64,000 nucleotides of DNA from Paraburkholderia aromaticivorans (GCF_012689525.1 NZ_CP051516.1:2046001-2110000); one strand, 5' to 3'. Counted from the stretch's first letter, positions 11,707-22,927 are shown. Notes: generated from the letters alone by a model not told the origin. Program-made: numbers and translations.

Positions 11707-13329
11707 TCACTTCTTCAACGCCGCACGCGCCCGCGCGATCAATGCGGACGTCGACGAATCATGCTTCTTCACATCAGCACTCGGCGCCGTCAGATCGGCT
11801 TCGACCACCTTGCCGAGGATCTTGCCCAACTCCACGCCCCACTGATCGAAGGAGTTGATGTTCCACACCGTCCCCTGCACCAGCACCTTGTGCTCGTACA
11901 ACGCGATCAACGCGCCGAGCGAACGAGCGGTAAGCGCGTCGACCAGCAGCGTGCTAGTCGGACGGTTGCCCGGAAACACCAGATGCGGTGCGAGTTCGGG
12001 CTTGTCCGCGCCGGCCACTTTCTTTGCTTCTTCGAGCGTGCGGCCGACCATCAGCGCTTCGCTTTGCGCAAAGCAATTAGCAAGCAGCTTCGGATGATGG
12101 CTGACGAGCGGATGCTCCGGCGTCAACACGGCGATGAAGTCGATCGGCACGATCGTCGGTCCCTGATGCAGCATCTGGAAGAATGCGTGCTGACCGTTCG
12201 TGCCCGGTTCGCCCCACGTCACCGCGGCGGTCGGGTAGTCGACCATCGCGCCGTCCAGACGCGCCGACTTGCCGTTGCTCTCCATTTCGAGCTGTTGCAG
12301 ATACGAAGGCAGGAAATGCAGCGCTTGCGAATACGGCGCGACCAGGTAGCTTTGTGAGCCGAAGAAGTTGCGATACCAGATGCCGATCATGCCGAGCAGC
12401 ACCGGCAGATTCTTCTCGAGCGGCGCGTCGCGGAAATGCTGGTCCATCTCGTTGGCGCCGGCAAGCAGTTCGTCGAACTGCTGCGGTCCGATCGCGATCA
12501 TGATCGACAGACCCACGGCCGACCACAACGAATAGCGTCCGCCGACCCAGTCCCACATCTCGAAGACGTTCTCTTTCGCGATGCCGAACTTGACCACTTC
12601 CGAAGGATTGGCCGACACGCCGACGAAGTGCTTCGCCAGCGCATTTTCCGGGCAGCCTTTCTCGATGAACCAGTCGCGCAGCGAGCGCGCATTGGTCATG
12701 GTTTCGAGCGTGGTGAAAGTCTTGGAGACGATGATCGCGAGCGTCTCTTCGGGATCGATCTGCTGCATCACGTTGTACAGATCGGCACCGTCGACGTTCG
12801 ACACGAAGTGCGTGGTGATCTCCGGCGTGGCCAGATGATGCAGCGCGTGCACGACCATCTTCGGCCCGAGATCCGAGCCACCGATGCCGATGTTCACGAC
12901 ATAGCGGATCCGCTTGCCGGTATAGCCTTTCCACTCGCCGCTGCGCACCTGGTCGGCGAACGCGGCCATCTTGGCGCGCTCGGCTTGCACTTGCGCGTAG
13001 AACGGCGCTTTCGGATCGGTGGCGCGCAAGGCGGTGTGCAGTACGGCGCGGCCTTCCGTCGGATTGACGATCTCACCCGCGAACATGGCGTCGCGGCGTT
13101 TCTCGACGCCGGCTTCGCGCGCGACTTGCACGAGCAGTTTCAGCGTTTCTTCGGTGATGCGGTTCTTCGAGAAATCGGCCGCGAGACCGCCGCCCGCGAA
13201 CGCAAAGCGCTCAGCACGGGTAGGGGCGGGATCGTTCTCGGGGGCGAACCAGTCGCGCATGTGCGCATCGCGAATCTTTTCGTAATGCGTTTGCAGCGAG
13301 GACCAGGAGGGGAGCGAGTTCTGGGTCAT
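11707..13329 (-). CDS. pgi: Glucose-6-phosphate isomerase
   Basis: Pgi interconverts glucose 6-phosphate and fructose 6-phosphate in glycolysis and gluconeogenesis. The 540-residue protein carries the SIS-fold signatures [12 protein letters not shown], the substrate loop [24 protein letters not shown] and the catalytic Glu in LEMESNGK. The His of [10 protein letters not shown] and the Lys of QWGVELGK also match the family. Full length and intact. In this window it sits among sugar-nucleotide and trehalose genes only at distance, so no operon link is inferred. It also supplies fructose 6-phosphate for the mannose branch used by the bceA-like gene at 60-62 kb. Confidence 0.97.
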   Translation of the reverse strand: MTQNSLPSWSSLQTHYEKIRDAHMRDWFAPENDPAPTRAERFAFAGGGLAADFSKNRITEETLKLLVQVAREAGVEKRRDAMFAGEIVNPTEGRAVLHTALRATDPKAPFYAQVQAERAKMAAFADQVRSGEWKGYTGKRIRYVVNIGIGGSDLGPKMVVHALHHLATPEITTHFVSNVDGADLYNVMQQIDPEETLAIIVSKTFTTLETMTNARSLRDWFIEKGCPENALAKHFVGVSANPSEVVKFGIAKENVFEMWDWVGGRYSLWSAVGLSIMIAIGPQQFDELLAGANEMDQHFRDAPLEKNLPVLLGMIGIWYRNFFGSQSYLVAPYSQALHFLPSYLQQLEMESNGKSARLDGAMVDYPTAAVTWGEPGTNGQHAFFQMLHQGPTIVPIDFIAVLTPEHPLVSHHPKLLANCFAQSEALMVGRTLEEAKKVAGADKPELAPHLVFPGNRPTSTLLVDALTARSLGALIALYEHKVLVQGTVWNINSFDQWGVELGKILGKVVEADLTAPSADVKKHDSSTSALIARARAALKK

Positions 13330-13563
13330 AGCGTCCGTCTAACCAAGTGGCACGAAGAAAGGCGCGCGCGTGAAGCGCTGCCGAGGATGATGCAACGATG
13401 CTGTTAGAGCGATGCCGCGCGGCCGGGTTCGCCGTGGGCGGCGGTGAAAATTCGCCGTCACCCGTAGTGGCTCCGACGCGCGGCGCAGTCAGTCAGTATA
13501 ACGGCGTTGCGTGACAGACGGCAGCGGTTTGGGCGGTCCATCCATAGGTTGGGACGGACAGCT

Positions 13564-15153
13564 TCAGCACTCCGTCGCCGGATAGAACAACCGGTTGAGC
13601 AAGGTCCGCACCATCGGCGCCAGTTCGCCCGCGGTCAGGCCGGCGGGACCGTGGCCTTGCGCGCTCAGCGTATCGGCGGCGAGGCCGTGCAGATAGACGC
13701 CCGCGAGCGCCGCTTCGTAGCGCGGCAGATGCTGCGCGAGCAGCGCGCCGATGATGCCGCCGAGCACGTCGCCGGTGCCGCCCGTCGCAAGCGCGGCGTT
13801 GCCGGTCGGATTGATCGCGAGGCGGCCATCCGGAGCCGCGACGACGGTGCCGGTGCCTTTCAGCACCACCACGGCGGCGTAGCGCGCGGCGAGCGAGCGC
13901 GCCGCGGTGAGGCGGTCGCGCTGCACGCCCGGCGCGTCGGTGCCGAGCAGGCGCGCGGCTTCGAGCGGGTGCGGCGTGAGGATGCACGGATCGCCTTGCA
14001 CGCCGCGCGCGGTGACTTCGGCGGCGAGCGCGGGGTCCTTCGAGATCAGGTTCAGCGCGTCCGCGTCGAACAGCTTGGGCACGTCGAGTTGCAGCACGTC
14101 GTGCATCACGCGCGTGGCGCGTTCGCGATGACCCATGCCGCAGCCGACGGCGAGCGCGTCCATCTGGTCGAGCGGCAGATCGTCGATGGCATGCAGCATG
14201 AGCTCGGGGTGCGGCGGATCGTAGGGCGGGGCGCCTTCGCCCAGCAACGCGACGTGCACCTTGCCCGCGCCGGCGTACAGCGCCGCGCGCGAGGCGAGGA
14301 TCGGCGCGCCGCACATGCCGGTGTCGCCGCCGACCACGGCGAGGCTGCCGAAGCTGCCCTTGTTAGTCGCGAAATCGCGCGGCGGCAAAAAGGCGCCGAA
14401 GAGTTGGGGCGCGTTCAGTTGCACGGCTGTGCGGCCGCTCGTGTCGACGCCGATCGGCGCGACCGTGACGGCGCCGGCGAGATCGCGCCCTTGCGCGGTG
14501 AAGAGCCCGGGTTTGGCGCCGATGAAAGTGATCGTGTGGGTGGCATGGACGGCGGCGCCGTCGCCATTGCCCACGACCGTGCCGGTGTCACTGTCGAGGC
14601 CGCTCGGCACGTCGAGCGCCAGCACGCCGCCTTTGCGCGGCCGCGCTTTGGCCCGTTGCGAAAGCTGCCGGGCGACGGTCGCGAACACGCCTTCGAGTGG
14701 ACGCGTCAGGCCGATGCCGAACATGCCGTCCACCAGCCACCTGTAGCCGTCCAGCGACGCGGGCGGCGTGGTGGTGATCGCGACGCCGGCCGCGCGGGCC
14801 GTGTCGAGCGCCCAGCGCGCGTCTTCCGGTTTCACCTCGACCGGCATGCACAGCTCGACGGCAATACCGGCTTCGTGCAGTTCCGTCGCGAGGATCAGCG
14901 CGTCGCCGCCGTTGTTGCCCGGCCCGGCGATGAGCCACACCTTCTGCCTGGATTTCTCAATCGACGTATCGCGCGTGATCTGCTCCCGCAGGAAGCTCGC
15001 GGCGGATTTTCCGGCGCGCGACATCAGCGTGTGTTTCGGCAAGGCGGCCGCCGCCTGGGATTCGGCGATCCGCAGGTCGGTGAGCGTCAGGAGCGGCAGC
15101 GCCCGGTTGTGCGGGCTGATGAGCGTCGGCGGCGTGTGGTCGGCTTCTGGCAT
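13564..15153 (-). CDS. nnr: Bifunctional NAD(P)H-hydrate epimerase / ADP-dependent NAD(P)H-hydrate dehydratase
   Basis: Nnr repairs hydrated NADH and NADPH. The 529-residue protein is a fusion of an N-terminal YjeF_N epimerase domain (about 1-235, with GPGNNGGDALILATEL) and a C-terminal ribokinase-like dehydratase domain (about 245-525). The dehydratase domain carries the nucleotide-binding motif ATGGTGDVLGG and DVPSGLDSDTG lies in the linker-proximal epimerase part. Both domains look complete. A run of residues before the epimerase core (ALPLLTLTDLRIAESQAAA) is the usual beginning. It lies downstream of dadA on the same strand with a 119-base gap. Confidence 0.95.
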   Translation of the reverse strand: MPEADHTPPTLISPHNRALPLLTLTDLRIAESQAAAALPKHTLMSRAGKSAASFLREQITRDTSIEKSRQKVWLIAGPGNNGGDALILATELHEAGIAVELCMPVEVKPEDARWALDTARAAGVAITTTPPASLDGYRWLVDGMFGIGLTRPLEGVFATVARQLSQRAKARPRKGGVLALDVPSGLDSDTGTVVGNGDGAAVHATHTITFIGAKPGLFTAQGRDLAGAVTVAPIGVDTSGRTAVQLNAPQLFGAFLPPRDFATNKGSFGSLAVVGGDTGMCGAPILASRAALYAGAGKVHVALLGEGAPPYDPPHPELMLHAIDDLPLDQMDALAVGCGMGHRERATRVMHDVLQLDVPKLFDADALNLISKDPALAAEVTARGVQGDPCILTPHPLEAARLLGTDAPGVQRDRLTAARSLAARYAAVVVLKGTGTVVAAPDGRLAINPTGNAALATGGTGDVLGGIIGALLAQHLPRYEAALAGVYLHGLAADTLSAQGHGPAGLTAGELAPMVRTLLNRLFYPATEC

Positions 15154-15272
15154 GGCGAGGCTTGGCGGTTCGCCCGGTGGCAGGCGAAAAAGCTTGGGGA
15201 ATCGCTATGGTAGTGCCGATGAGCGCCCGGCGGGCACCTCTTGCGGCCCGTTCGTACACGGGCCGGCGAGAT

Positions 15273-16571
15273 TTACCTGAACCGATCCGGACGTAGGGCG
15301 GCCAGTGTGTCCACGGGGACGTCCGGCGTGCCGCCCGAAATCAGGTCGGCCACCAGTTTGCCCGACCCGCAGGCGAGACCCCAGCCGGCCGGGCCGTGGC
15401 CCACATTGACGAAAAGACGCGGATGCAGCGCGTTGCCGATCACCGGCAAGCCGTCCGGCGACAGCAGTTTGACGCCTTCCCACGGCAAAGCCACCGAGAT
15501 TCGCGCGGCGCCCGGGATCCAGTCGTGCGTGGCCTGGCCGAGCAGGGCGAGGGCTTCTTTTGTCACCGCTTCGCCCAACGGCTTGTCGATCTGGCCGGCG
15601 CTTTGCAACACCGCGCCGCCCGCAATCCGCAAGCGATGGTTCATGCGGCTGATCGCGATCCGCTTCACCGCGTCCACGATGGCGACGTGCGGCGCGCATT
15701 CCTCATGCGCGATCGGTGCGACCAGCGTGTGCAGGCGCAGCGGATGCAGCGGCAGCCGCAAGCCGAGTCGGTCGAGCAGCGGCAGGCTGCCATGGCCGGC
15801 CGCCACGACCACCGCGTCGGCGTGGATCACATCCACTTCGCGCGAACGGGAGGTCGCGCCCGGCTGCGGCGCCAGTTCCACCGAGGCGCGCTGGCCTTCC
15901 AGGCGGATCGACGAGACTTCGCAGCCCAGCATGAATTGCACGCCGCCTTGCGTATCCAGCGTCTGCTTGATCAGCTTGGTGAACAGCGGGGCATTGGCCG
16001 TGCGCTCCTGGTCGAACAGCACGCCGCCCGCGAATTCCGGCTCGGTACGCACAGAGTGCTCGAACGCGGCGCATTGTTCGGGTGTCAGTTCGTGGTGCGG
16101 CACTTCGAAAAGCTGGAGCAGGCTGCGCGCGGGCCGCATCTGCTGCCACTCCTGTTCGGAGCGCACCAGATAGAGCAGGCCGCTGGTCTGTTCGAACTCG
16201 AGGCCGAAGCGCGCCTCCATGTCCGCCATGGTGTCGCGCGACAGCTCGATCAGCGGCCGCAGCAGTCCGTATTGATGGCCGAACGCGTTGGGTTCCTGCA
16301 ACTCGGCCAGTTGCTTGACGAACTGGCGCGCCGATCCGTTGAAGCCGGACTTGTTGACGACGCCGTTTTTGGCGTTTTGACGGCTGGCCATGAAAGTCGG
16401 GCCGAACCAGACGTCGAGCGGGGTCGGCAGGACGGTGCCGCCGTGTCCATAGGTTGCGCCTTGCGCGACCGTGGCGTGGCGCTCGACGACGCAGACCCGG
16501 TGGCCGGCCGCGCGCAGTTGATAAGCGGTGGCGACGCCCGCAATCCCGCCGCCGATGACGATGACATCCAT
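15273..16571 (-). CDS. dadA: D-amino acid dehydrogenase small subunit (DadA-like FAD oxidoreductase)
   Basis: DadA oxidises D-amino acids to 2-oxo acids at the inner membrane and passes electrons to quinones. The 432-residue protein begins with the FAD Rossmann motif VIVIGGGIAGVATAYQL (GxGxxG). It also contains the DadA-typical segment GATYGHGGTVLPTPLDVWF and the C-terminal FAD motif VNVGHGPAGWGLACGSG. Length fits the family. No alanine racemase or Lrp-type regulator lies next to it, so a role in alanine catabolism in particular cannot be read from context. Other glycine/D-amino acid oxidases are possible but less likely. Confidence 0.87.
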   Translation of the reverse strand: MDVIVIGGGIAGVATAYQLRAAGHRVCVVERHATVAQGATYGHGGTVLPTPLDVWFGPTFMASRQNAKNGVVNKSGFNGSARQFVKQLAELQEPNAFGHQYGLLRPLIELSRDTMADMEARFGLEFEQTSGLLYLVRSEQEWQQMRPARSLLQLFEVPHHELTPEQCAAFEHSVRTEPEFAGGVLFDQERTANAPLFTKLIKQTLDTQGGVQFMLGCEVSSIRLEGQRASVELAPQPGATSRSREVDVIHADAVVVAAGHGSLPLLDRLGLRLPLHPLRLHTLVAPIAHEECAPHVAIVDAVKRIAISRMNHRLRIAGGAVLQSAGQIDKPLGEAVTKEALALLGQATHDWIPGAARISVALPWEGVKLLSPDGLPVIGNALHPRLFVNVGHGPAGWGLACGSGKLVADLISGGTPDVPVDTLAALRPDRFR

Positions 16572-16831
16572 GTTCTGATTCGATTTGCCGACGGGACGCC
16601 GAAGCGGCGCATTCCCGTTGAGCGTGACATGCGGCGCGAGCGGCCTCTCAGGCCGCTCGCGCCGATCTGGTGAAAGGGCGAATGATAGCAGTCAAACCGG
16701 CCCGCCTGCCACGCGCGGCGTGGGACCCGGCCGCGGCGGGCGGATCTCGAGGGGACGGGAGCGCACGGGTTGCGGCGTCGTCCTTCGTGGTCCGTCGTGG
16801 CCGCGGCGAATACCGGTGCCGCTCACGAGGC

Positions 16832-18376
16832 TCATGCCGTCTCCTGCGCGCGAATGAACATGCCGTAGTTTTCGGCGTTGTCGGTGGCCACGTCGCTGTT
16901 CCGTGCCGCGAGGCTGGAGACGGCGTCAGGGCCATACAGGTGGTCCTTCGTGTTGCCGATGTACGGGAAATGGCTCAACTCATGGGCGATCGTCGCTTCC
17001 GGGGTGTTGTTGCCGAACGCGTGATCGAAGAAGTGTGGCTTCAGGTCGATCTCATGAGGCGAATTGAATTGCACGTGCGCCAGTTCCCAGTTGTCTTGCG
17101 GCGCACCGAGAACGAAGGTGAACTGGTCGTGCGATATGGCGTGCTGCATGTGGGTGAGAACCTGTTCGACTTTCTGCACATTCCGCTGAGTCGGGCTGCC
17201 GAACCAGCGCGAAAAGTTTTCGTCCGGATGACCGGATTTGAGCTTGTCGAGCGCGCTGTCGATCATGCGCTTCACGTGTTGATAGGCGCGGGTCACTATC
17301 CCGCGTTGCTCCGACGTGAGCCCGATCAGCGCCGGGGTACGCGCGGAGCCGGGGGAGGGTTGATCGTAGTCGGTATAGCCGGTGTTGTTGTCGGGCGCCT
17401 GGATGTCGCCACCGCCGTCGCCGATGGGTGCGGAGGGTTGACCGCCGTCGCCACCTGTGGGCGCGGAGGGAAGGCCGCCACCGTCGCCAGTGGGCTCGGC
17501 AGGCTGCCCACCATCCCCGCCGCCGACAGGTTCCGACGGCTCGCCGTTGCCGGCGCCATTGCCCGGGAGCGGCGATGACGCCGGAGGGTCGCCGACCACG
17601 GGTCGAGGCATCGGGCGTCCGTTGTGGGCTGCGGCGCCGGGCGTGAGATCGTCGGGGTCCATCGAAGGAGGTATGTTGTTGGCCTTTTCGTGCCAGACGA
17701 TGTGTTTGTGCTTGCCGTTGGCGTCCCAGACGTCACGGATGTGGTTGCCGTTCGCGTCCCACGCGTCGCGTATGTGGTTGCCGCTCAAATCCCATCGGTC
17801 GCGAACGTGTTTTCCGCTTTCGTTTGAACTCTCGTGGATGTATTCGCCGTCCGCGTCCCACGTGTCGTGAATACGGTCGCCGTTGGCGTCCACGGTGTCG
17901 CGAGTGTGCTTGCCGTCCGCGTCCCACGTGTCGTGAATACGGGCCCCGTTGGCGTCCAAGGTGTCGCGAGTGTGCTTGCCGTCCGTGTCCCACGTGTCGT
18001 GAATACGCGTACCGTTGGCGTCCACGCTGTCGCGAGTGTGCCGCCCATCCGGGTCCCATGTGTCGCGAACCGGATTGCATTTGCCGTCCTTGCTGTCCTG
18101 GACCCGCTCACCCGAATCGTCCAGCCTATCCGGCGCCGCTTTGCCGCCGATGCGCTCAAGCGGCTGAACTCCGCCTCCAGCCCTCGGCGCCCGGCCGTCC
18201 GGCTCGCCGTGTGGGAGCCAGGCCGCCGCATTGCCAATCAGCGCGCGCGGCGTCTCGTCCGGCGAGTGGATGCGAGGCGTCGTCTGCGCGAGTGCGTCGG
18301 CCATGTCCGGCGGCGGCTGCATCAAAGCCAGCGGATACGAAGTCTGATCGGTACTGCCACAGCAGTTGATGTTCAT
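16832..18376 (-). CDS. Repeat-bearing Asp-zincin (M35 / Lys-MEP-like) metallopeptidase, putative exported effector
   Basis: I chose ATG 18376 (514 residues, MNINCCGSTD). Residues 1-100 are unassigned and have no Sec signal. Residues 104-224 are eleven 11-residue repeats with consensus [R/H]-D-x-W-D-A-N-G-K-H-[I/T]. Residues about 270-350 form a Gly/Pro/Asp linker (GGGDGGQPAEPTGDGGG). The C-terminal domain (about 365-514) carries HELSH at 465-469 followed by GNTKD, whose Asp478 would be the third zinc ligand, and LYG, as in the deuterolysin/peptidyl-Lys metallopeptidase group. The frame extends upstream to 18580 but lacks support. No secretion genes or immunity gene are adjacent. The peptidase assignment is good; the effector role is inference. 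Confidence 0.8.
   Translation of the reverse strand: MNINCCGSTDQTSYPLALMQPPPDMADALAQTTPRIHSPDETPRALIGNAAAWLPHGEPDGRAPRAGGGVQPLERIGGKAAPDRLDDSGERVQDSKDGKCNPVRDTWDPDGRHTRDSVDANGTRIHDTWDTDGKHTRDTLDANGARIHDTWDADGKHTRDTVDANGDRIHDTWDADGEYIHESSNESGKHVRDRWDLSGNHIRDAWDANGNHIRDVWDANGKHKHIVWHEKANNIPPSMDPDDLTPGAAAHNGRPMPRPVVGDPPASSPLPGNGAGNGEPSEPVGGGDGGQPAEPTGDGGGLPSAPTGGDGGQPSAPIGDGGGDIQAPDNNTGYTDYDQPSPGSARTPALIGLTSEQRGIVTRAYQHVKRMIDSALDKLKSGHPDENFSRWFGSPTQRNVQKVEQVLTHMQHAISHDQFTFVLGAPQDNWELAHVQFNSPHEIDLKPHFFDHAFGNNTPEATIAHELSHFPYIGNTKDHLYGPDAVSSLAARNSDVATDNAENYGMFIRAQETA
17705..18067 (-). repeat. 33-bp (11-codon) tandem repeat block in the M35 peptidase gene
   Basis: Eleven in-frame copies encode units such as RDTWDPDGRHT, HDTWDTDGKHT and RDAWDANGNHI. 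The first eight units alternate between a Trp-type and a Val/Leu-type version, giving a 66-bp higher-order period, while the last three are nearly identical Trp-type units. The pattern points to expansion by duplication of pairs. Confidence 0.9.
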
Positions 18377-18706
18377 GGCATGCCTGTTCGAAAGGGTTTG
18401 CGGTTCGCGTTGCGGGCGTATTCGCGCAGCGCGGGGTGCCACCGCGTTGCGCCGCGCCGCCGACGCGTCCGGGCGAATGAATTGCCCCACTTGCGCGTCG
18501 ATTAAAGCATCGGCATGTCGACAAGATGTCGTATCGGAAGAACACATTCGCGAGCACGCGGCCGCCGGCCGCCCGGACACGTCCCATGGCCGCCGGAAGC
18601 GCGTTCCCGGGGTATAATCCCGGACTTCCTTTGCGCCTCACGTCGCCTTCACGCGCGACTCATCGGCATCACTCATCGGCATCATTAGCGACGCAACGTC
18701 AAGTCC
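18377..18706. other. Divergent intergenic region between the M35 gene and purL
   Basis: About 330 bases separate the two divergent genes. A perfect TATAAT at 18613-18618 is the likely purL -10 box, though no good -35 match is 17 bases upstream. No PurR-like palindrome or RNA gene was recognised. Confidence 0.5.
18613..18618 (+). promoter_or_regulatory. Candidate -10 box of purL
   Basis: The hexamer TATAAT lies about 90 bases before the purL start within an otherwise GC-rich region (GGGGTATAATCCCGG). The -35 region is not recognisable, so the promoter may need an activator or be weak. Confidence 0.45.
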
Positions 18707-21700
18707 ATGGCCCACTTCTCGTGTTTCCCCGGCGCTTCGGCCCTTTCCGATTTCCGTCAAACCCGCCTGCTCGAAACGCTTACGCGCATCGATCCGAACA
18801 TCACCGGCGTGCGCGGGCAATATCTGCACTTCGTCAACGCCCAGACGCCGCTCTCCGCTGAAGACAACGCGAAGATCGAAGCGCTGATGCATTACGGCGA
18901 TCCGCTCGAAGAATCCAGAGAGCGCGGCGCGGCCGAGACTTTTCTCGTGGTGCCGCGTTTCGGCACGGTGTCGCCGTGGGCCAGCAAGGCAACGGATATC
19001 GCGCATCTGTGCGGCCTCACGCAGGTGCGCCGCATCGAGCGCGGCGTCGAGTACACGGTCACGTTGAAAAGCGGCCTGCTGGGCGGCAAGAAGGCGCTCT
19101 CCGACGAAGCCCGAGCAGCCGTCGTGGCAGCCTTGCACGATCGCATGACCGAAAGCGTGTCGCCGTCGCGTGACCACGCGCTGCATCTGTTCGACGAACT
19201 GCCGGCCAAGCCGCTGCAAACCGTCGACGTATTGGGCAATGGCCGCGGCGCACTGGAAACGGCGAACACGGAACTGGGCCTCGCGCTCGCCGACGACGAA
19301 ATCGACTACCTGGTCGACGCCTTCACGAAGCTCGGCCGCAACCCGACCGACGTCGAACTGATGATGTTCGCGCAGGCCAACAGCGAACACTGCCGCCACA
19401 AGATTTTCAACGCGGACTGGACCATCGACGGCGAGAAGCAGGACATCTCGCTCTTCAACATGATCCGCAACACCGAGAAGCTCAATCCGCAAGGCACGAT
19501 CGTCGCGTATTCGGACAACTCGGCGATCATGGCGGGCGGCATGGCCGAGCGCTGGTTCCCGCGCACGCCGGCCGACCCCGGCGCGATGCCGGAGCACTAC
19601 CGCCGCAGCAATGAACTCACGCACACCGTGATGAAGGTGGAAACGCACAATCACCCGACCGCGATCTCGCCGTTCCCGGGCGCCGCGACGGGCGCGGGCG
19701 GCGAAATCCGCGACGAAGGCGCGACCGGCCGCGGGGCGCGTCCCAAGGCGGGTCTGGCGGGCTTCACGGTGTCGAATCTGGAACTGCCGGACGGCATCGA
19801 GGCATGGGAAAACGCGCGCGACGCCGCGCAGCCGCTCGCGCACCGCAATCCGGACGAGAAGCGCGAAGCGTACGGCCGTCCCGACCGCATCGCCTCGCCG
19901 CTGCAGATCATGATCGACGGCCCGCTCGGCGGCGCCGCGTTCAACAACGAATTCGGCCGGCCCAATCTGGGCGGCTATTTCCGCGCTTACGAGCAGAACG
20001 TCGCGGGTCTGGTGCGCGGCTATCACAAGCCGATCATGATCGCCGGCGGCATCGGCAATATCTCGGACCAGCACACGCATAAGCACGATCTGCCGGAAGG
20101 CTCGCTGCTGATCCAGATCGGCGGCCCGGGCATGCGCATCGGCATGGGCGGCGGCGCCGCGAGCTCCATGGCGACCGGCACCAACACCGCTGAACTCGAC
20201 TTCGACTCGGTGCAGCGCGGCAACCCGGAAATCGAACGCCGCGCGCAGGAAGTCATCAATGCGTGCTGGCAGCTCGGCGAGAAGAACCCGATTCTGAGCA
20301 TTCACGACGTCGGCGCGGGCGGTCTCTCGAACGCCTTCCCGGAAGTGGTCGACGGCGCCGGCAAGGGCGCGCGCTTCGATCTGCGCAAGATCCAGCTGGA
20401 AGAGAGCGGTTTGTCGCCGCGCGAAATCTGGTCGAACGAAGCGCAAGAGCGCTACGTGCTGGCCATCGCGCCGGCTGATCTACCGGCCTTCGCCGCCATG
20501 TGTGAGCGCGAGCGCTGCCCGTTCGCGGTGATCGGCACGGCCACCGCCGAGCGTCAGCTCAAGTTGATCGATTCCGAACTGAACGACGACACCGCGTATG
20601 AGCCGGTCGACATGCCGATGGAAGTGCTGCTCGGCAAGGCGCCGCGCATGCATCGCGACGTCAAACGCGTCGAGCAGAAGCTCGAACCGGTGGATGTCAC
20701 CGGCATCGCGTTGTCGGATGTGGCGGTCAGCGTGCTGCGTCACCCCACGGTGGCGAGCAAGTCGTTCCTGATCACGATCGGCGACCGCTCGGTGGGCGGC
20801 ACGACCGCGCGTGACCAGATGGTCGGCCCGTGGCAAGTGCCGGTGGCCGACGTCGCGATCACCACCATGGACTACGCGGGCTTTACCGGCGAAGCCATGA
20901 CGATGGCCGAGCGCACGCCGCTCGCCGTGATCGACGCGCCGGCGTCGGGCCGCATGGCGGTCGGCGAGGCCGTGACCAACATTGCGGCGGCGCCGATCGC
21001 GTCGCTCGACAAGCTCAAGCTGTCGGCGAACTGGATGGCCGCGTGCGGCGCGGCGGGCGAAGACGCCGCGCTCTACGACACGGTGAAGGCGATCGGCATG
21101 GAGCTGTGCCCGGCGCTCGGCATCAGCATTCCGGTCGGCAAGGATTCGCTGTCCATGCGCACCAAGTGGGAAGACCGTGGCGTCGCGAAGGAAGTGGTCG
21201 CGCCGGTCTCGCTGATCATTTCGGCGTTCGCGCCGGTCGAAGACGTGCGCCGCCACCTCACGCCGCAACTGCGTCGCGCGAGCGAGGTGGGCGAGTCCGT
21301 GCTGATCGCGATCGACCTCGGCCGCGGCAAGCATCGTTTGGGCGGCAGTATTCTCGCGCAGGTCACGCAGCAGGTCGGCGACACGGTGCCGGACGTGGAC
21401 GATCCGGAAGATCTGAAGCGTTTCTTCGCCGCGATCCAGGCGCTGAATCAGGACGGCAAGCTGCTCGCTTACCACGATCGTTCCGACGGCGGCCTATGGG
21501 CGACGGTCTGCGAAATGGCGTTCGCGGGCCACGTCGGCGTGTCGCTGAACGTCGACATGCTGGTGCTCGATCCGAACCATGAATCCGATTACGGCGACGC
21601 CAAGGATTGGGCGAAGCAGACCAGCGGCCGCCGTGAGGACCGTACGATCCGCGCGCTCTTCACCGAGGAGCTCGGCGCCGTCGTCCAGGTGCGCGCCTCC

Positions 21701-22786
21701 GAGCGCGACGCGGTGCTCGCGTCGTTGCGCGAACATGGGCTGTCGGCGTGCTCGCATGTGATCGGCAAGATCAACGAGCGCGACACGATCGAAATCTATC
21801 GCGACGCCAAGAAGATTTACGACGCGCCGCGCACCGAACTGCATCGCACGTGGAGCGAAGTGAGCTGGCGTATTGCGCGTCTGCGCGACAACCCCGCTTG
21901 CGCCGACGCTGAATACGACGCGCTCTCCGACGTGGCCGATCCGGGCATTTCACCGATCCTGACGTTCGATCCGGCGGAAGATATCGCCGCGCCGTTCATC
22001 GGCAAGAGCGCGCGTCCGCGCGTGGCGATCCTGCGCGAGCAGGGCGTGAACTCGCACCTCGAAACGGCTTACGCATTCGACCGCGCGGGCTTCGACGCGC
22101 ACGACGTGCACATGAGCGACCTGCTGGCCGGCCGCGCCAATCTGGCGGACTTCGCCGGCGCGGTGGCGTGCGGCGGCTTCTCGTACGGCGACACGCTGGG
22201 CGCCGGTGAAGGCTGGGCGAAGGCGATCCGCTTCAATGCGCAACTGGCCGACATGTTCGCTGCGTTCTTCGGCCGCGAAGACACGTTCGCGCTCGGCATC
22301 TGCAATGGCTGCCAGATGATGAGCAGCCTCGCTTCGATGATTCCGGGCGCCGAAGCATGGCCGAAGTTCACGCGCAACAAGTCGGAGAAATTCGAAGCGC
22401 GCTTCTCGCTGGTCGAAGTGCAGGCTTCGCCGTCGCTCTTCTTCAGCGGCATGGAAGGCTCGCGCATTCCGGTGGCGATCGCGCACGGCGAAGGCTACGC
22501 GGACTTCTCGCAGCAAGGCGATGCGTCGAAGGTTGCGGTGGCGATGCGGTATGTCGATCACCGTGGTCAGGCGACCGAGCAGTATCCGTTCAACCCGAAC
22601 GGATCGCCGAACGGCATCACGTCGGTGACGACGCCGGACGGACGCTTCACGGTGCTGATGCCGCACACTGAGCGCGTGCATCGCGCGGTGCAGATGAGCT
22701 GGCATCCGGAAGGCTGGGGCGAAGGCGCCTCGGACGCAAGCCCGTGGATGCGGGTATTCCAGAACGCGCGCCGCTGGTTGGGATGA
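18707..22786 (+). CDS. purL: Phosphoribosylformylglycinamidine synthase (large single-chain form)
   Basis: PurL converts FGAR, glutamine and ATP to FGAM in purine synthesis. The 1359 residues are the long proteobacterial form. It has an N-terminal domain, a linker, and a duplicated AIRS-like synthetase core with motifs [20 protein letters not shown] and [16 protein letters not shown]. The C-terminal glutaminase domain (about 1115-1359) has nucleophile Cys1199 in GICNGCQMM and the His/Glu pair in HPEGWGEG (1333, 1335). All are intact. It stands alone, with a toxin-antitoxin module downstream. Confidence 0.98.
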   Translation: MAHFSCFPGASALSDFRQTRLLETLTRIDPNITGVRGQYLHFVNAQTPLSAEDNAKIEALMHYGDPLEESRERGAAETFLVVPRFGTVSPWASKATDIAHLCGLTQVRRIERGVEYTVTLKSGLLGGKKALSDEARAAVVAALHDRMTESVSPSRDHALHLFDELPAKPLQTVDVLGNGRGALETANTELGLALADDEIDYLVDAFTKLGRNPTDVELMMFAQANSEHCRHKIFNADWTIDGEKQDISLFNMIRNTEKLNPQGTIVAYSDNSAIMAGGMAERWFPRTPADPGAMPEHYRRSNELTHTVMKVETHNHPTAISPFPGAATGAGGEIRDEGATGRGARPKAGLAGFTVSNLELPDGIEAWENARDAAQPLAHRNPDEKREAYGRPDRIASPLQIMIDGPLGGAAFNNEFGRPNLGGYFRAYEQNVAGLVRGYHKPIMIAGGIGNISDQHTHKHDLPEGSLLIQIGGPGMRIGMGGGAASSMATGTNTAELDFDSVQRGNPEIERRAQEVINACWQLGEKNPILSIHDVGAGGLSNAFPEVVDGAGKGARFDLRKIQLEESGLSPREIWSNEAQERYVLAIAPADLPAFAAMCERERCPFAVIGTATAERQLKLIDSELNDDTAYEPVDMPMEVLLGKAPRMHRDVKRVEQKLEPVDVTGIALSDVAVSVLRHPTVASKSFLITIGDRSVGGTTARDQMVGPWQVPVADVAITTMDYAGFTGEAMTMAERTPLAVIDAPASGRMAVGEAVTNIAAAPIASLDKLKLSANWMAACGAAGEDAALYDTVKAIGMELCPALGISIPVGKDSLSMRTKWEDRGVAKEVVAPVSLIISAFAPVEDVRRHLTPQLRRASEVGESVLIAIDLGRGKHRLGGSILAQVTQQVGDTVPDVDDPEDLKRFFAAIQALNQDGKLLAYHDRSDGGLWATVCEMAFAGHVGVSLNVDMLVLDPNHESDYGDAKDWAKQTSGRREDRTIRALFTEELGAVVQVRASERDAVLASLREHGLSACSHVIGKINERDTIEIYRDAKKIYDAPRTELHRTWSEVSWRIARLRDNPACADAEYDALSDVADPGISPILTFDPAEDIAAPFIGKSARPRVAILREQGVNSHLETAYAFDRAGFDAHDVHMSDLLAGRANLADFAGAVACGGFSYGDTLGAGEGWAKAIRFNAQLADMFAAFFGREDTFALGICNGCQMMSSLASMIPGAEAWPKFTRNKSEKFEARFSLVEVQASPSLFFSGMEGSRIPVAIAHGEGYADFSQQGDASKVAVAMRYVDHRGQATEQYPFNPNGSPNGITSVTTPDGRFTVLMPHTERVHRAVQMSWHPEGWGEGASDASPWMRVFQNARRWLG

Positions 22787-22927
22787 TGACGTGAGACGGG
22801 CTGCCGTGTAGTGCTACGCGGTAGCTCGACTCGTGCCGCGGCCGCGCGGTTGTGCGAGGTCGAAGGATGGCGGATGGTGAGCGCACCGGTCCGCCTGCGC
22901 GGCAGCTCCCAGACTGAAGGTATCCAG

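Noticed and set aside
13507..15213. 568-codon plus-strand open frame opposite nnr
   Set aside because: It is the GC-driven complement of the nnr gene, with Arg/Gly-rich composition and no motifs.
18638..20446. 602-codon open frame antisense to purL
   Set aside because: Arg/Ala/His-rich composition and no domain features; the sense strand encodes intact PurL.
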